NCBI RefSeq assembly: GCF_014648415.1
Contig: NZ_BMRB01000001.1
Location: forward strand, 1,798,001-1,862,000
DNA: 64,000 bases
Reading direction: 5' to 3'
Source: Actinokineospora fastidiosa
GTDB lineage: Bacteria > Actinomycetota > Actinomycetes > Mycobacteriales > Pseudonocardiaceae
The notes under the pieces were generated by a model. That model saw only the letters and a program-made list of their open reading frames with translations, was not told the origin of the DNA and did not search any database. Of the stretch, positions 1 to 7,837 are shown in pieces (positions within the stretch are counted from its first letter, which is position 1; every line of letters starts with the position of its first letter). The position numbers were made by a program, and so were the translations under genes.

Positions 1-80
1 GGTACCGCGTCCGCGCCGAGCAGCGCGACGTCGGACGCGCGCTGGCCATCCAGAAGTCGCCTGAGGAGGTGTCGGTGTGA
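1..80 (+). CDS. C-terminal end of an upstream protein, probably an ABC permease (partial)
   Basis: An open frame enters from the left edge and ends at the TGA at 78-80. Its last 25 residues are charged and finish in SPEEVSV, like the cytosolic tail of a membrane protein. The stop overlaps the GTG start of the next permease in a GTGA arrangement, the same coupling used between later genes of this operon. By position it is probably the first of the two permeases of a nucleoside ABC importer. That identity is inferred from context, because too little sequence is visible for a domain call. Confidence 0.5.
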   Translation, partial: YRVRAEQRDVGRALAIQKSPEEVSV

Positions 81-1330
81 GCGGCGGACTGGCAGTCGGG
101 CAGCAGACCGCGCCCGCGGCGCGGCGGTCGAGGCTCTCGCCGATGACGTACGCGCTGATCGCGCTGGGCGCCCTGCTGGTGCTCTCCGCGGTCAGGGTGA
201 TCACCGGCGCGGGGGACCTGACCTCCACCGGAAGCGTGCAGGCCGCGCTGACCGCGGCCGTGCCGATCGCGATGGCCGCGCTGGCGGGCCTGTGGGCCGA
301 GCGCGCGGGCGTGATCAACATCGGCCTCGAGGGCATGATGGTGCTGGGCACGTTCGGCGCCGGGTACGCGGGCTACCAGTGGGGCCCGTGGGCGGGCGTG
401 GTGTTCGGCCTGCTCCTCGGCGTGCTCGGCGGGCTGCTGCACGCGGTGGCCACGGTGACCTTCGGCGTCGACCACATCATCTCCGGTGTCGCGATCAACC
501 TGCTGGCCCCGGGCGCGGCGCTGTTCCTGTCCAAGCAGTTCTTCGCCGACGCCGCGGGCGGCGGGCAGAAGCAGTCGCCGCGAATCCAGGACGCGGAGAA
601 GGTGTCCGTCCCCGGGCTGCCGGACCTGCTCGGGTCCATCGAGGACAAGCGCTGGTTCTTCGTCTCCGACCTCGCGGGCATCCTGCGCGGCCTGACCACC
701 CAGGTGTCGCTGCTGACGGTGCTCGCCGCCGTGCTGATCGCCGGGTCGGCGTTCGTGCTGTGGAAGACGCCGCTGGGCCTGCGGCTGCGCTCCTGCGGCG
801 AGGCGCCGGTCGCGGCGGAGTCGCTGGGCGTCAACGTCTACAAGTACAAGTACCTCGCGGTCACCGCCTCCGGCGCGTTCGCCGGGCTGGGCGGGGCGAT
901 CCTGGCGGTCACCTCCGGGCAGTTCCGGGACGGGCAGACGGGCGGTCGCGGCTTCATCGGCCTGGCCGCGATGATCTTCGGCAACTGGCGGCCCGGCGGC
1001 CTGGCCACCGGCGCGGGCCTGTTCGGCTACACCGACGCGCTGGCGCTGCGCGGCTCGCTCGCGGTGCACGCGCTGCTGCTGTTGCTGGCGATCGCGCTGG
1101 TCGTGGTCGCGGTGTGGCAGTACCGGGAGGGCGCGCCCGTGTTGTCGGCGGTGTCGGCGGCCATCGGCGTGCTGTTCGCCTGGTGGTACTTCACCAGCGA
1201 CGGCATCCCGCCCGAGCTGGTGGGCGCGGCGCCGTACGTGGTGACGATCCTGGTCCTGGCGCTGGCGTCGCAACGGCTGCGCGCCCCGCGCGCCGTGGGC
1301 GAGGTCTACCGCCGGGGTGAGGGCAAGTGA
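77..1330 (+). CDS. ABC transporter permease, probable nucleoside importer
   Basis: This 417-residue integral membrane protein belongs to the branched-chain/ribose-type permease family (BPD_transp_2), like the second permease of BmpA-linked nucleoside ABC importers. After a short basic N-terminus there are about ten hydrophobic segments. The conserved block WAERAGVINIGLEGMM lies near residues 73-88 and the loop GEAPVAAESLGVNVYKYKY near residues 240-258. The GTG start overlaps the previous stop, and the 3' end overlaps cdd by GTGA. Linkage to cytidine deaminase and thymidine phosphorylase supports nucleoside uptake feeding salvage. The substrate itself is inferred from neighbours. The binding protein and ATPase would lie left of the window. 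Confidence 0.88.
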   Translation: MSGGLAVGQQTAPAARRSRLSPMTYALIALGALLVLSAVRVITGAGDLTSTGSVQAALTAAVPIAMAALAGLWAERAGVINIGLEGMMVLGTFGAGYAGYQWGPWAGVVFGLLLGVLGGLLHAVATVTFGVDHIISGVAINLLAPGAALFLSKQFFADAAGGGQKQSPRIQDAEKVSVPGLPDLLGSIEDKRWFFVSDLAGILRGLTTQVSLLTVLAAVLIAGSAFVLWKTPLGLRLRSCGEAPVAAESLGVNVYKYKYLAVTASGAFAGLGGAILAVTSGQFRDGQTGGRGFIGLAAMIFGNWRPGGLATGAGLFGYTDALALRGSLAVHALLLLLAIALVVVAVWQYREGAPVLSAVSAAIGVLFAWWYFTSDGIPPELVGAAPYVVTILVLALASQRLRAPRAVGEVYRRGEGK

Positions 1331-1710
1331 CCGACTGGGACGCGCTGCGCGCCGCGGCCGTCGAGGCGGCCGCGCTGGCCTACTGCCCGTACTCCGGGCT
1401 GCAGGTCGGCGCGGCGGCCCTGGTCGACGACGGACGCGTCATCACCGGGTGCAACGTGGAGAACGCGGCCTACGGCGTGGGCCTGTGCGCGGAGTGCACG
1501 CTGGCCGGTCAGCTGCGGCTGACCGGCGGTGGCAGGCTGGTGGCCCTGGCCTGCCGCAGCGGCACGGGCGAGCTGCTGATGCCGTGCGGCCGCTGCCGTC
1601 AGGTGATCTACGAGCTCGGCGGCCCGGAGTGCCTGGTCGACACCCCGCGCGGCCCGCTGCCGATGACGGCCGTGCTGCCGGACGCGTTCGGCCCGGAACA
1701 GCTACCGTGA
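1327..1710 (+). CDS. cdd: Cytidine deaminase
   Basis: This 127-residue enzyme deaminates cytidine and deoxycytidine to uridine and deoxyuridine in the cytosol. The zinc site is complete: CAE at residues 54-56 supplies Cys54 and catalytic Glu56, and PCGRC at residues 86-90 supplies Cys87 and Cys90. The substrate loop GCNVENAAYG is at residues 41-50. Its length fits the homotetrameric Bacillus-type family. The GTG start overlaps the permease stop by four bases, so translational coupling is likely. It sits between the permeases and deoA, so imported pyrimidine nucleosides would be deaminated and then phosphorolysed. Confidence 0.96.
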   Translation: MTDWDALRAAAVEAAALAYCPYSGLQVGAAALVDDGRVITGCNVENAAYGVGLCAECTLAGQLRLTGGGRLVALACRSGTGELLMPCGRCRQVIYELGGPECLVDTPRGPLPMTAVLPDAFGPEQLP

Positions 1711-1715
1711 GCGGC

Positions 1716-2990
1716 ATGCACACCGCCGTGGACGTCATCCGCGCCAAGCGCGACGGGCACAGGCTGACCGACGACCAGATCGACTGGGTCGTCGACGCCT
1801 ACACCCGGGGCGAGGTTGCCGATGAGCAGATGTCGGCCCTGGCCATGGCGGTGTTCCTCAACGGGATGGACGCCGCCGAGACCGCGCGCTGGACGGCAGC
1901 GATGATCGCCTCGGGGTCCACTCTGGACCTCAGGGTGGACCGGCCGACGGTCGACAAGCACTCCACCGGCGGCGTGGGCGACAAGATCACCCTGCCGCTG
2001 GCGCCGCTGGTCGCGGCCTGCGGCGCGGCGGTGCCGCAGCTGTCCGGCCGCGGCCTCGGGCACACCGGCGGCACGCTCGACAAGCTGGAGGCGATCCCCG
2101 GCTGGCGGGCCCGCCTGTCCGACGCCGAGATCATGGCGCAGCTGGCCGACGTGGGCGCGGTGGTCTGCGCCGCGACGGAGGGCCTGGCGCCCGCCGACCG
2201 CAAGCTGTACGCCCTGCGGGACGTGACCGGCACGGTCGAGTCGATCCCGCTGATCGCCAGCTCGATCATGTCCAAGAAGATCGCCGAGGGCGCCGACGCC
2301 CTGGTCCTGGACGTCAAGTGCGGCTCGGGCGCGTTCATGAAGACCCCGGCCGACGCCCGCGCGCTGGCCGAGGCGCTGGTCGAGATCGGCGTCGCGCACG
2401 GGCGCAGGGTGTCCGCGCTGATCACCGACATGTCCGTGCCCCTCGGCCGGGCGGTCGGCAACGCGCTGGAGGTCGCCGAGTCCGTCGACGTCCTGCGCGG
2501 CGGCGGCCCCGAGGACGTGGTGGCCCTGACGGTCGCGCTCGCCCGCGAGATGCTGTCCGTGGCCGGTCTGTCTGATGTGGACCCGGCGGAGGTGCTGGCC
2601 TCCGGCCGCGCGTACGACGTGTGGGACCGGATGATCCGCGCCCAGGGCGGCGACCCCGACGCGCCGCTGCCGACGGCCGAGCACGTCCACACCGTGACCG
2701 CCGACCGCCCGGGCGTGCTGGCCGCCCTCGACGCCTACGCCGTCGGCGTCGCCGCATGGCGCCTGGGCGCCGGGCGGGCCCGCAAGGAAGACCCGGTCCA
2801 GGCCGCCGCGGGCGTGCTGTGCCTGGCCAAACCGGGCGATGTGGTCGGCGAGGGCGCGCCCCTGCTGGAACTCCACACCGACACCCCCGACGCCATCCCC
2901 GCCGCCCTGGCGGCGCTGGAGGACGCCGTGCACATCGCCGCCGACGCCCCCGCCCCCGGCCCGCTGGTGCTGGACACCCTGCGCGGCTGA
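1716..2990 (+). CDS. deoA: Thymidine phosphorylase
   Basis: This 424-residue cytosolic enzyme converts thymidine or deoxyuridine plus phosphate to the base and deoxyribose 1-phosphate. The family signature region DKHSTGGVGDKITLPLAPLV (near residues 70-89) and the phosphate loop GRGLGHTGGTLDKLE are both present, as is the SSIMSKKIA segment. The start is placed at the ATG in MHTAVDVIRAKRDG because homologues begin there. An in-frame GTG at 1707 overlaps the cdd stop in the GTGA style of this operon and is a fair alternative. The last roughly 50 bases of the gene are copied in the 170-bp tandem repeat that follows. Confidence 0.94.
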   Translation: MHTAVDVIRAKRDGHRLTDDQIDWVVDAYTRGEVADEQMSALAMAVFLNGMDAAETARWTAAMIASGSTLDLRVDRPTVDKHSTGGVGDKITLPLAPLVAACGAAVPQLSGRGLGHTGGTLDKLEAIPGWRARLSDAEIMAQLADVGAVVCAATEGLAPADRKLYALRDVTGTVESIPLIASSIMSKKIAEGADALVLDVKCGSGAFMKTPADARALAEALVEIGVAHGRRVSALITDMSVPLGRAVGNALEVAESVDVLRGGGPEDVVALTVALAREMLSVAGLSDVDPAEVLASGRAYDVWDRMIRAQGGDPDAPLPTAEHVHTVTADRPGVLAALDAYAVGVAAWRLGAGRARKEDPVQAAAGVLCLAKPGDVVGEGAPLLELHTDTPDAIPAALAALEDAVHIAADAPAPGPLVLDTLRG

Positions 2991-3480
2991 GCCCTCGAGC
3001 CGTCCCCGCCGCGCTGTGTCGCGGTGGCGCTGCCGGGCCCGGTCTGTCGGCGGTGGCTGCCCTGAGTCGGAGCGGGCGGCCTCGGGCAAGGTGGCCGTCC
3101 TGCGTCTCGCGGCCGACGCCCCGCCCCGGCTCGCTGGTGCTGGACACCCTGCGCGGCTGAGTCCTCGAGCCGTCCCCGCCGCGCTGTGTCGCGGTGGCGC
3201 TGCCGGGCCCGGTCTGTCGGTGGTGGCTGCCCTGAGTTGGAGCGGGTGGTCCCGGGCAAGGTGGCCGTCCTGCGTCTCGCGGCCGACGCCCCGCCCCGGC
3301 TCGCTGGTGCTGGACACCCTGCGCGGCTGAGTCCTCGAGCCGTTCCCGCCGCGCTGTGTGTGTTGCGGTGGCGCTGCCGGGCCCGGTCTGTCGGTGGTGG
3401 CTGCCCTGAGTTGGAGCGGGTGGTCCCGGGCAAGGTGGCCGCCGTGCGTCTCGCGGCCGATGACCCGCCCCTGGTCCTGA
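2991..3480. repeat. 170-bp tandem repeat, 2.9 copies, derived partly from the deoA 3' end
   Basis: Three head-to-tail units start at 2991, 3161 and 3331. The first two are exactly 170 bp and differ at few positions. The third has a 4-bp insertion and fades out near 3480. Each complete unit ends with a copy of the deoA terminus, including its stop codon, over about 50 bp, so the array looks like repeated duplication of the deoA 3' end plus its downstream flank. No ribosome-binding site or plausible coding frame runs through it. It fills the gap between deoA and the convergent DUF429 gene. Confidence 0.85.
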
Positions 3481-3540
3481 AGACCTGCCGCTGGGCGCAT
3501 GAGCAGTCGGCCGGTTCGGCGTCGTCGTATCCCCGTTGGG

Positions 3541-4203
3541 CTAGACCCAGATCGCGCAGGGCAGGCCGTCGTCGAAGATCTCGGGCTCCTCGGGGAGCGA
3601 GTACGCCTCGCCATCGACCACGCGGCGGGCGGTCCAGGTCAGGATGGCGGCGTCGATGACGTCGGCGACGGTGGCCGTGCGGCCCGGTTCGCCGAGGTCG
3701 TCGGGGAGGTGGATGCCCGCCCGGGTGAGGAGCTTGTGCCTGCGGCGGGCGCCCGCCCAGGTGTCCTTGCGGGCGACCAGGGGCTCGCCGTTGAGCGCGG
3801 CGAAGCTCACCTCCGGGTGGGCCTCCACCACCTCGTGCGGCGTCTCGCGGACCCACCGGTCGACTTCGAGGATTCTCGGCCGCAGGTCGTAGGCCTGCTT
3901 GGAGATGGCGCCGCCGTCCAGGTCGCGGTTGATCGCGGCGGCGGTGGCGCGGTCGGCCGCGGTCAGGGCCCGGCGGGTCGGGGCGATCACGACCGCGGCG
4001 CCCAGCGCCTGCGCGGCGCGGACGTCGGCCTCGCGGTGACCGCGGTCCGGCAGGCCGATGGGCATCGCGACGGCCACGACGCGCGGGCCGTCGGCGGCGT
4101 CGACCAGTTCCCCGATCGTCGGCGCGTGGTAGGCGGAGACCGTCTCCTCCCAGGCGATGCCGACCCAGCCCGCCGCGCCCGCGGCCACTCCCAGGACCCG
4201 CAT
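3541..4203 (-). CDS. DUF429 family protein with altered acidic residues
   Basis: This 220-residue protein matches the DUF429 family (RNase H-like fold, predicted nuclease, function not established). The family normally begins with a GVDG-type strand and has an IDxPIGLP-type strand. Here these read GVAAGAAGWVGIAW and VAVAMPIGLPD, so the acidic residue expected on each strand is alanine. The later PTRRAL, SKQAYDLRPRILEVD and EAHPEVSFAALNG blocks are well kept. The gene is divergent from the VanY/TetR operon and shares its short promoter region, so the same TetR could control it. It may be a folded but catalytically impaired relative. Confidence 0.7.
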   Translation of the reverse strand: MRVLGVAAGAAGWVGIAWEETVSAYHAPTIGELVDAADGPRVVAVAMPIGLPDRGHREADVRAAQALGAAVVIAPTRRALTAADRATAAAINRDLDGGAISKQAYDLRPRILEVDRWVRETPHEVVEAHPEVSFAALNGEPLVARKDTWAGARRRHKLLTRAGIHLPDDLGEPGRTATVADVIDAAILTWTARRVVDGEAYSLPEEPEIFDDGLPCAIWV

Positions 4204-4216
4204 GCCCCCAGGGTAC

Positions 4217-4268
4217 TTGAGCAGTTGCTCAAACCGCCGCTATGCTCGCTGTTGAGCGGTCGCTCAAC
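4217..4268 (+). promoter_or_regulatory. Promoter with two palindromic operators between the DUF429 gene and the VanY/TetR operon
   Basis: Two related palindromes share the core TTGAGC-N4-GCTCAA. TTGAGCAGTTGCTCAA lies at 4217-4232 and GTTGAGCGGTCGCTCAAC at 4251-4268, with centres 35 bp apart. The first half-site also reads as a -35 (TTGAGC, 4217-4222), and TATGCT at 4241-4246 makes a -10 with an 18-bp spacer. One operator therefore covers the -35 and the other the transcription start. This is the expected layout for autorepression by the TetR protein encoded at 4820. Confidence 0.75.
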
Positions 4269-4281
4269 ATGGGGGTGGGGG

Positions 4282-4815
4282 ATGACCGAAAGACGGCGGG
4301 ATCGCGTGTACCGCCAGGTGACACGCGCGCTGGCGGTAGCGCTGCTGCCGATCGCCTGGCTGGTCGCGCCCGGCCGGGAGCGGGAGGCGGCCGGGCAGTG
4401 GGCGCTGGCGGCCCGGTACCCGGCCGAGGACCTGACGGGCCTGACGGCGGCGACCCGCGCGGCGATCGTGGCGGCGCGGACGCAGGCGCTGTGGCGGGAC
4501 GGGGTGCTGATCGGGGTCACGTCGGGCTTCCGCGACGCGCAGGCGCAGGAGCGGCTGTACGCCGCGGAGGTGCGCCTGCGCGGCTCGGCGGAACTGGCCC
4601 GGCGGCGGGTGCTGCCCGCCGCCCACTCCCGCCACGTCGCCGGGACCGCGGTCGACGTGCGGCCCGACGAGGCCGCCCGGTGGCTGGAGCGCAGGGGCGG
4701 GCGCTTCGGCCTCTATCGGGTCTACGACAACGAGTGGTGGCACTTCGAGTACCACCCGGACGGTCCGCCGCGCCGCCTGCCGGATCCGGGAGCGTCCTTC
4801 GTGGAGCTACGGTGA
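4282..4815 (+). CDS. VanY-like D-Ala-D-Ala carboxypeptidase (peptidase M15)
   Basis: This 177-residue protein has one hydrophobic N-terminal segment (ALAVALLPIAWLVAP), so it is exported or membrane-anchored, followed by an M15 zinc peptidase domain. The motifs SGFRDAQAQERLY, SRHVAGTAVDV (zinc His and Asp) and EWWHFEY (catalytic Glu, zinc His) are all intact. The family trims the terminal D-alanine from peptidoglycan stem peptides. The ATG at 4282 was chosen because it opens the frame just after the promoter. The stop is four bases before the TetR gene, so the two are co-transcribed. Substrate specificity cannot be read from sequence. Confidence 0.88.
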   Translation: MTERRRDRVYRQVTRALAVALLPIAWLVAPGREREAAGQWALAARYPAEDLTGLTAATRAAIVAARTQALWRDGVLIGVTSGFRDAQAQERLYAAEVRLRGSAELARRRVLPAAHSRHVAGTAVDVRPDEAARWLERRGGRFGLYRVYDNEWWHFEYHPDGPPRRLPDPGASFVELR

Positions 4816-4819
4816 TGGG

Positions 4820-5446
4820 GTGGTCGACACCCGCCAACGCCTGATCGACGGCGCCATCGAGGCGATCCGCACCCAGGGCCTCACCGGCGCGACCGCGCGC
4901 ACCATCGCGGCGACCGCGGGCGTCAACCAGGCGTTGGTCTTCTACCACTTCGGCAGCGTCCACGACCTCCTCAAGGCCGCCTGCCTCGCCGCGACCCGGG
5001 CCAGGGTCGAGCCGTTCGCCCGCCGCCTCGACGGGGTCGACGACCTGCGCGGCCTCCTCGCCGTCGGGCGCGCCCTGCACGACGAGGAGCACGCCAGGGG
5101 CAACGTGATGGTGCTCGCGCAGATGCTGGCGGGCGCCCAGGCCGATCCCCGCGTCGCCGACGCCGCGGCCGAGGCGCTGCGGCTGTGGATCGGCCCGATC
5201 GAGCACGTGCTGGCCCGCCTGCTCGCGGACTCCCCGGTGGCCGACGCGCTCGACATCCCCGGCCTGGCCAGGGCGGTCGGCGCGGCCTTCATCGGCATCG
5301 AGCTCTACGACGGCGTCGACCCCGACGGCGCGCGCTCGGCGCTGGACGCGCTGGACCGCATGGCGGTGCTCATCGAGGTCATCGACGACCTCGGGCCCGT
5401 CGCCCGCCGGGCGCTGCGCGGCAAGGTGCGCAGGTCCGCGCGCTGA
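4820..5446 (+). CDS. TetR/AcrR family repressor
   Basis: This 208-residue regulator has an N-terminal helix-turn-helix: helices around ATARTIAATAGV and the recognition segment NQALVFYHFGSVHDLL fall near residues 25-52. A helical ligand-binding domain follows. The GTG start is four bases after the VanY stop, so it is the second gene of that operon. The twin TTGAGC-N4-GCTCAA operators at 4217-4268 are its most likely targets, giving autoregulation and control of the peptidase. The effector is unknown, and a cell-wall-related ligand would be a guess from context. Confidence 0.88.
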   Translation: MVDTRQRLIDGAIEAIRTQGLTGATARTIAATAGVNQALVFYHFGSVHDLLKAACLAATRARVEPFARRLDGVDDLRGLLAVGRALHDEEHARGNVMVLAQMLAGAQADPRVADAAAEALRLWIGPIEHVLARLLADSPVADALDIPGLARAVGAAFIGIELYDGVDPDGARSALDALDRMAVLIEVIDDLGPVARRALRGKVRRSAR

Positions 5447-6184
5447 TCAGCCCGCGATCCGGGCGACGCCGTCGAGGATGCGCTCCAGGCCGAAGACGAA
5501 GTCGGCGTCGGGCTCCTCGTCGGGGTTGTGGTCGAAGGCGCCCGCCGCGATCACCTTGGCCAGCTCGGGGAACTCGGCGGCGTCCACGAGCGCGCGCAGC
5601 ATGTTGCCGTAGTCGACCATCATCTCGTCGGGGTCGGCGTTGGCTTCCTGGATGTCCGCGGTGAGCATCGCGTAGCTGCGCACGTAGCCGCTCAGGAGCA
5701 GCATGGTGCCCATCTTGTGGTCGGAGGTGAACTCCTTCAGCACGCGCAGGCCGGACTCCAGCCACCGCAGCTGCTTCGGCGTCGACGGCGGCCGGTGGAT
5801 CGGCACGCGCATGATCCACGGGTGGGCGCGCAGCTGGTCGAGGTAGGCCCACGACCACTCGGTCAGGCCCGCGCGCCAGTCGGGCGCGTCGATCTCGGGG
5901 GCGGGCCCGCCAGCGTGGTCGATCATCAGCACGAGCAGGTCGTCCTTGGAGTCGACGTAGCGGTACAGCGACATCGGCTTGGCGCCCACCTCGGCGGCGA
6001 CCCGGCTCATCGAGACCGCGGCCAGGCCCTCCGCGTCGGCCAGCGCGACGCCCGCGGCGACGATGCGGTCGAGGCTCAAAGCGGGCTTCGGTCCGCGGCT
6101 GGGGCGCTCCTGTTTGCCCCAGGCGGCGGCCAGATAGCTCGGTAGCTCGGTCATCGTCTCCCGCTCGACGTGGTTGACGTCCAT
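5447..6184 (-). CDS. TetR family repressor of the adjacent MFS exporter
   Basis: This 245-residue regulator has a DNA-binding domain at about residues 33-85 (SLDRIVAAGVALADAEG, then AKPMSLYRYVDSKDDLL). Its larger C-terminal domain resembles the TetR_C class that binds hydrophobic drugs. The gene ends one base after the convergent TetR gene. It is divergent from the MFS gene across 66 bp that hold two overlapping 23-bp palindromes. The start is uncertain: 6184 gives a very short leader next to the operator, while the ATG at 6154 (MTELPSYL) has a GGGAG close upstream. Confidence 0.88.
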   Translation of the reverse strand: MDVNHVERETMTELPSYLAAAWGKQERPSRGPKPALSLDRIVAAGVALADAEGLAAVSMSRVAAEVGAKPMSLYRYVDSKDDLLVLMIDHAGGPAPEIDAPDWRAGLTEWSWAYLDQLRAHPWIMRVPIHRPPSTPKQLRWLESGLRVLKEFTSDHKMGTMLLLSGYVRSYAMLTADIQEANADPDEMMVDYGNMLRALVDAAEFPELAKVIAAGAFDHNPDEEPDADFVFGLERILDGVARIAG

Positions 6185-6190
6185 CCTATC

Positions 6191-6234
6191 TACTGCGTAT
6201 AACTTACGCAGTAGCGCGTATGACGTACGCAGTT
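6191..6234. promoter_or_regulatory. Double TetR operator between the TetR and MFS genes
   Basis: A perfect palindrome TACTGCGTA-N5-TACGCAGTA occupies 6191-6213. A second, slightly imperfect copy (TAGCGCGTA-N5-TACGCAGTT) occupies 6212-6234. Their centres are 21 bp apart, close to two helical turns, so two dimers would sit on the same face of the DNA. The sites fill the divergent promoter region, so the TetR protein probably represses both itself and the exporter. Confidence 0.8.
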
Positions 6235-6250
6235 AGAGGGGGTAGTTCCC

Positions 6251-7759
6251 ATGTCCGACCGCCGAGCATGGGCCGGGCTCGCCGTCCTGGTCCTGCCGTG
6301 CCTGCTGATCTCCATGGACATCAGCGTTCTGTTCTTCGCCTTGCCCTTCATCAGCGCCGATCTCGGTCCGACCGGGCCCGAGCAGCTGTGGATCATGGAC
6401 GCCTACGGCTTCACGCTGGCGGGCGGGCTGATCACGATGGGCGCCGTCGGCGACCGCATCGGCCGCCGCAGGCTGCTGTTCATCGGCGCTGCCGCGTTCA
6501 GCGCCGCGTCCGTGGCCGCGGCCTTCGCCCCGACGGCCGAGCTGCTGATCCTGACCCGCGCCCTGCTGGGCGTGGCGGGCGCGACGCTGATGCCGTCGAC
6601 GCTGTCGCTGATCAGGACGCTGTTCCCGGACGACGCCAAGCGCAAGGCCGCGATCGCGGTGTGGAGCGCGGGCCTGACCTCCGGCGCGTTCCTCGGCCCG
6701 ATCGTCGGCGGGCTGCTGCTGGAGTTCTTCTGGTGGGGGTCGGTGTTCCTGATCAACCTGCCCGCCATGGTCCTGCTGCTCATCCTCGGGCCGATCCTGC
6801 TGCCGGAGTCGAAGGGCGCGCCCCGCGGCCGCTTCGACTACCTCGGCGCGGTGCTGTCGGCGGTGGCGGTGCTGAGCGCGGTGTACGGGATGAAGAAGAT
6901 CGCGGTGGAGGGCTTCTCCGTCGTGCCGCTGGTCGCGCTGGTGGCGGGTCTGGCCATGGTGGTGGTGTTCATCGGGCACCTGCGCCGGTTCCCGAACCCG
7001 CTGCTGGACACGACGCTGTTCCGCGAGCGCACCTTCAGCGCGTCCATCGGGATCAACCTGGTCGCGATGTTCTGCTTCATCGGGTCGTCGCTGTTCACCA
7101 ACCAGTACATCCAGCTGGTGCTCGACATGAGCCCGTTCCAGGCCGCGCTGTGGTCGCTGGCGGTCGTGCCGATCATCGGGGTGGGGATGACGGCATCGGG
7201 GATCCTGTCGCAGCGGATGCGGGTGGCCCCGCTCATCGTCGCCGGGCTGCTGGTGCTGGCCGCGGGCTTCACCGTGATGGCCCTCATCGAGGTCGACTCG
7301 GGCCTGCTGCTGATCCTGCTCGCCGCGGGCCTGGTGGGCGCCGGTGTCCTGATGACGACCATGCTCACCGGCGACCGCATCCTCGCGGCCGTCCCGGAGT
7401 CCCAGACCGGCTCGGCGTCGGCCATCGCCGAGACCGGCAGCGAACTGGGCGCCGCCCTGGGCATGGCCGTCCTCGGCACAGTCGGCGCGGCCGTCTACCA
7501 CCGCCAGATGACCGACGCGGTCACCGGCCTGCCTGCCGAAGCCGCCACCACAGCCCAGGACACCCTCGGCGGAGCGGTGGCGGTAGCAGCCGCGGTACCT
7601 GACGGAGGTGCGCTGCTGTCGGCGGCCAAGGAGGCCTTCGTCAACGGCCTCACCGCAACCGCCGTCGTGGGCGCGGCCTTGGTCCTCCTCCTGACAATCC
7701 CCGCCTACCGAGCCCTCCGCGCCGTCCCGGCCCCGGAACGCACCCCAGCAGGCGTGTAG
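6251..7759 (+). CDS. MFS drug exporter, DHA2 (14-TM) type
   Basis: This 502-residue inner-membrane exporter has 14 predicted hydrophobic segments. Motif A appears as GAVGDRIGRRRLL near residues 65-77, motif B around LTRALLGVAGA, and motif C as SGAFLGPIVGG. These mark a proton-driven antiporter of the drug/H+ DHA2 group (SmvA-like). A G-rich ribosome-binding stretch precedes the ATG. The divergent TetR gene and its double operator indicate substrate-inducible efflux. The substrate is unknown. Confidence 0.88.
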   Translation: MSDRRAWAGLAVLVLPCLLISMDISVLFFALPFISADLGPTGPEQLWIMDAYGFTLAGGLITMGAVGDRIGRRRLLFIGAAAFSAASVAAAFAPTAELLILTRALLGVAGATLMPSTLSLIRTLFPDDAKRKAAIAVWSAGLTSGAFLGPIVGGLLLEFFWWGSVFLINLPAMVLLLILGPILLPESKGAPRGRFDYLGAVLSAVAVLSAVYGMKKIAVEGFSVVPLVALVAGLAMVVVFIGHLRRFPNPLLDTTLFRERTFSASIGINLVAMFCFIGSSLFTNQYIQLVLDMSPFQAALWSLAVVPIIGVGMTASGILSQRMRVAPLIVAGLLVLAAGFTVMALIEVDSGLLLILLAAGLVGAGVLMTTMLTGDRILAAVPESQTGSASAIAETGSELGAALGMAVLGTVGAAVYHRQMTDAVTGLPAEAATTAQDTLGGAVAVAAAVPDGGALLSAAKEAFVNGLTATAVVGAALVLLLTIPAYRALRAVPAPERTPAGV

Positions 7760-7837
7760 CGGAGGACAGGCCGCAGCCGAGAAGGGAATCCGGCGGCGGC
7801 CCGGCCCGGATTCCAGCCAGCGGGGATGATCGGTTGC

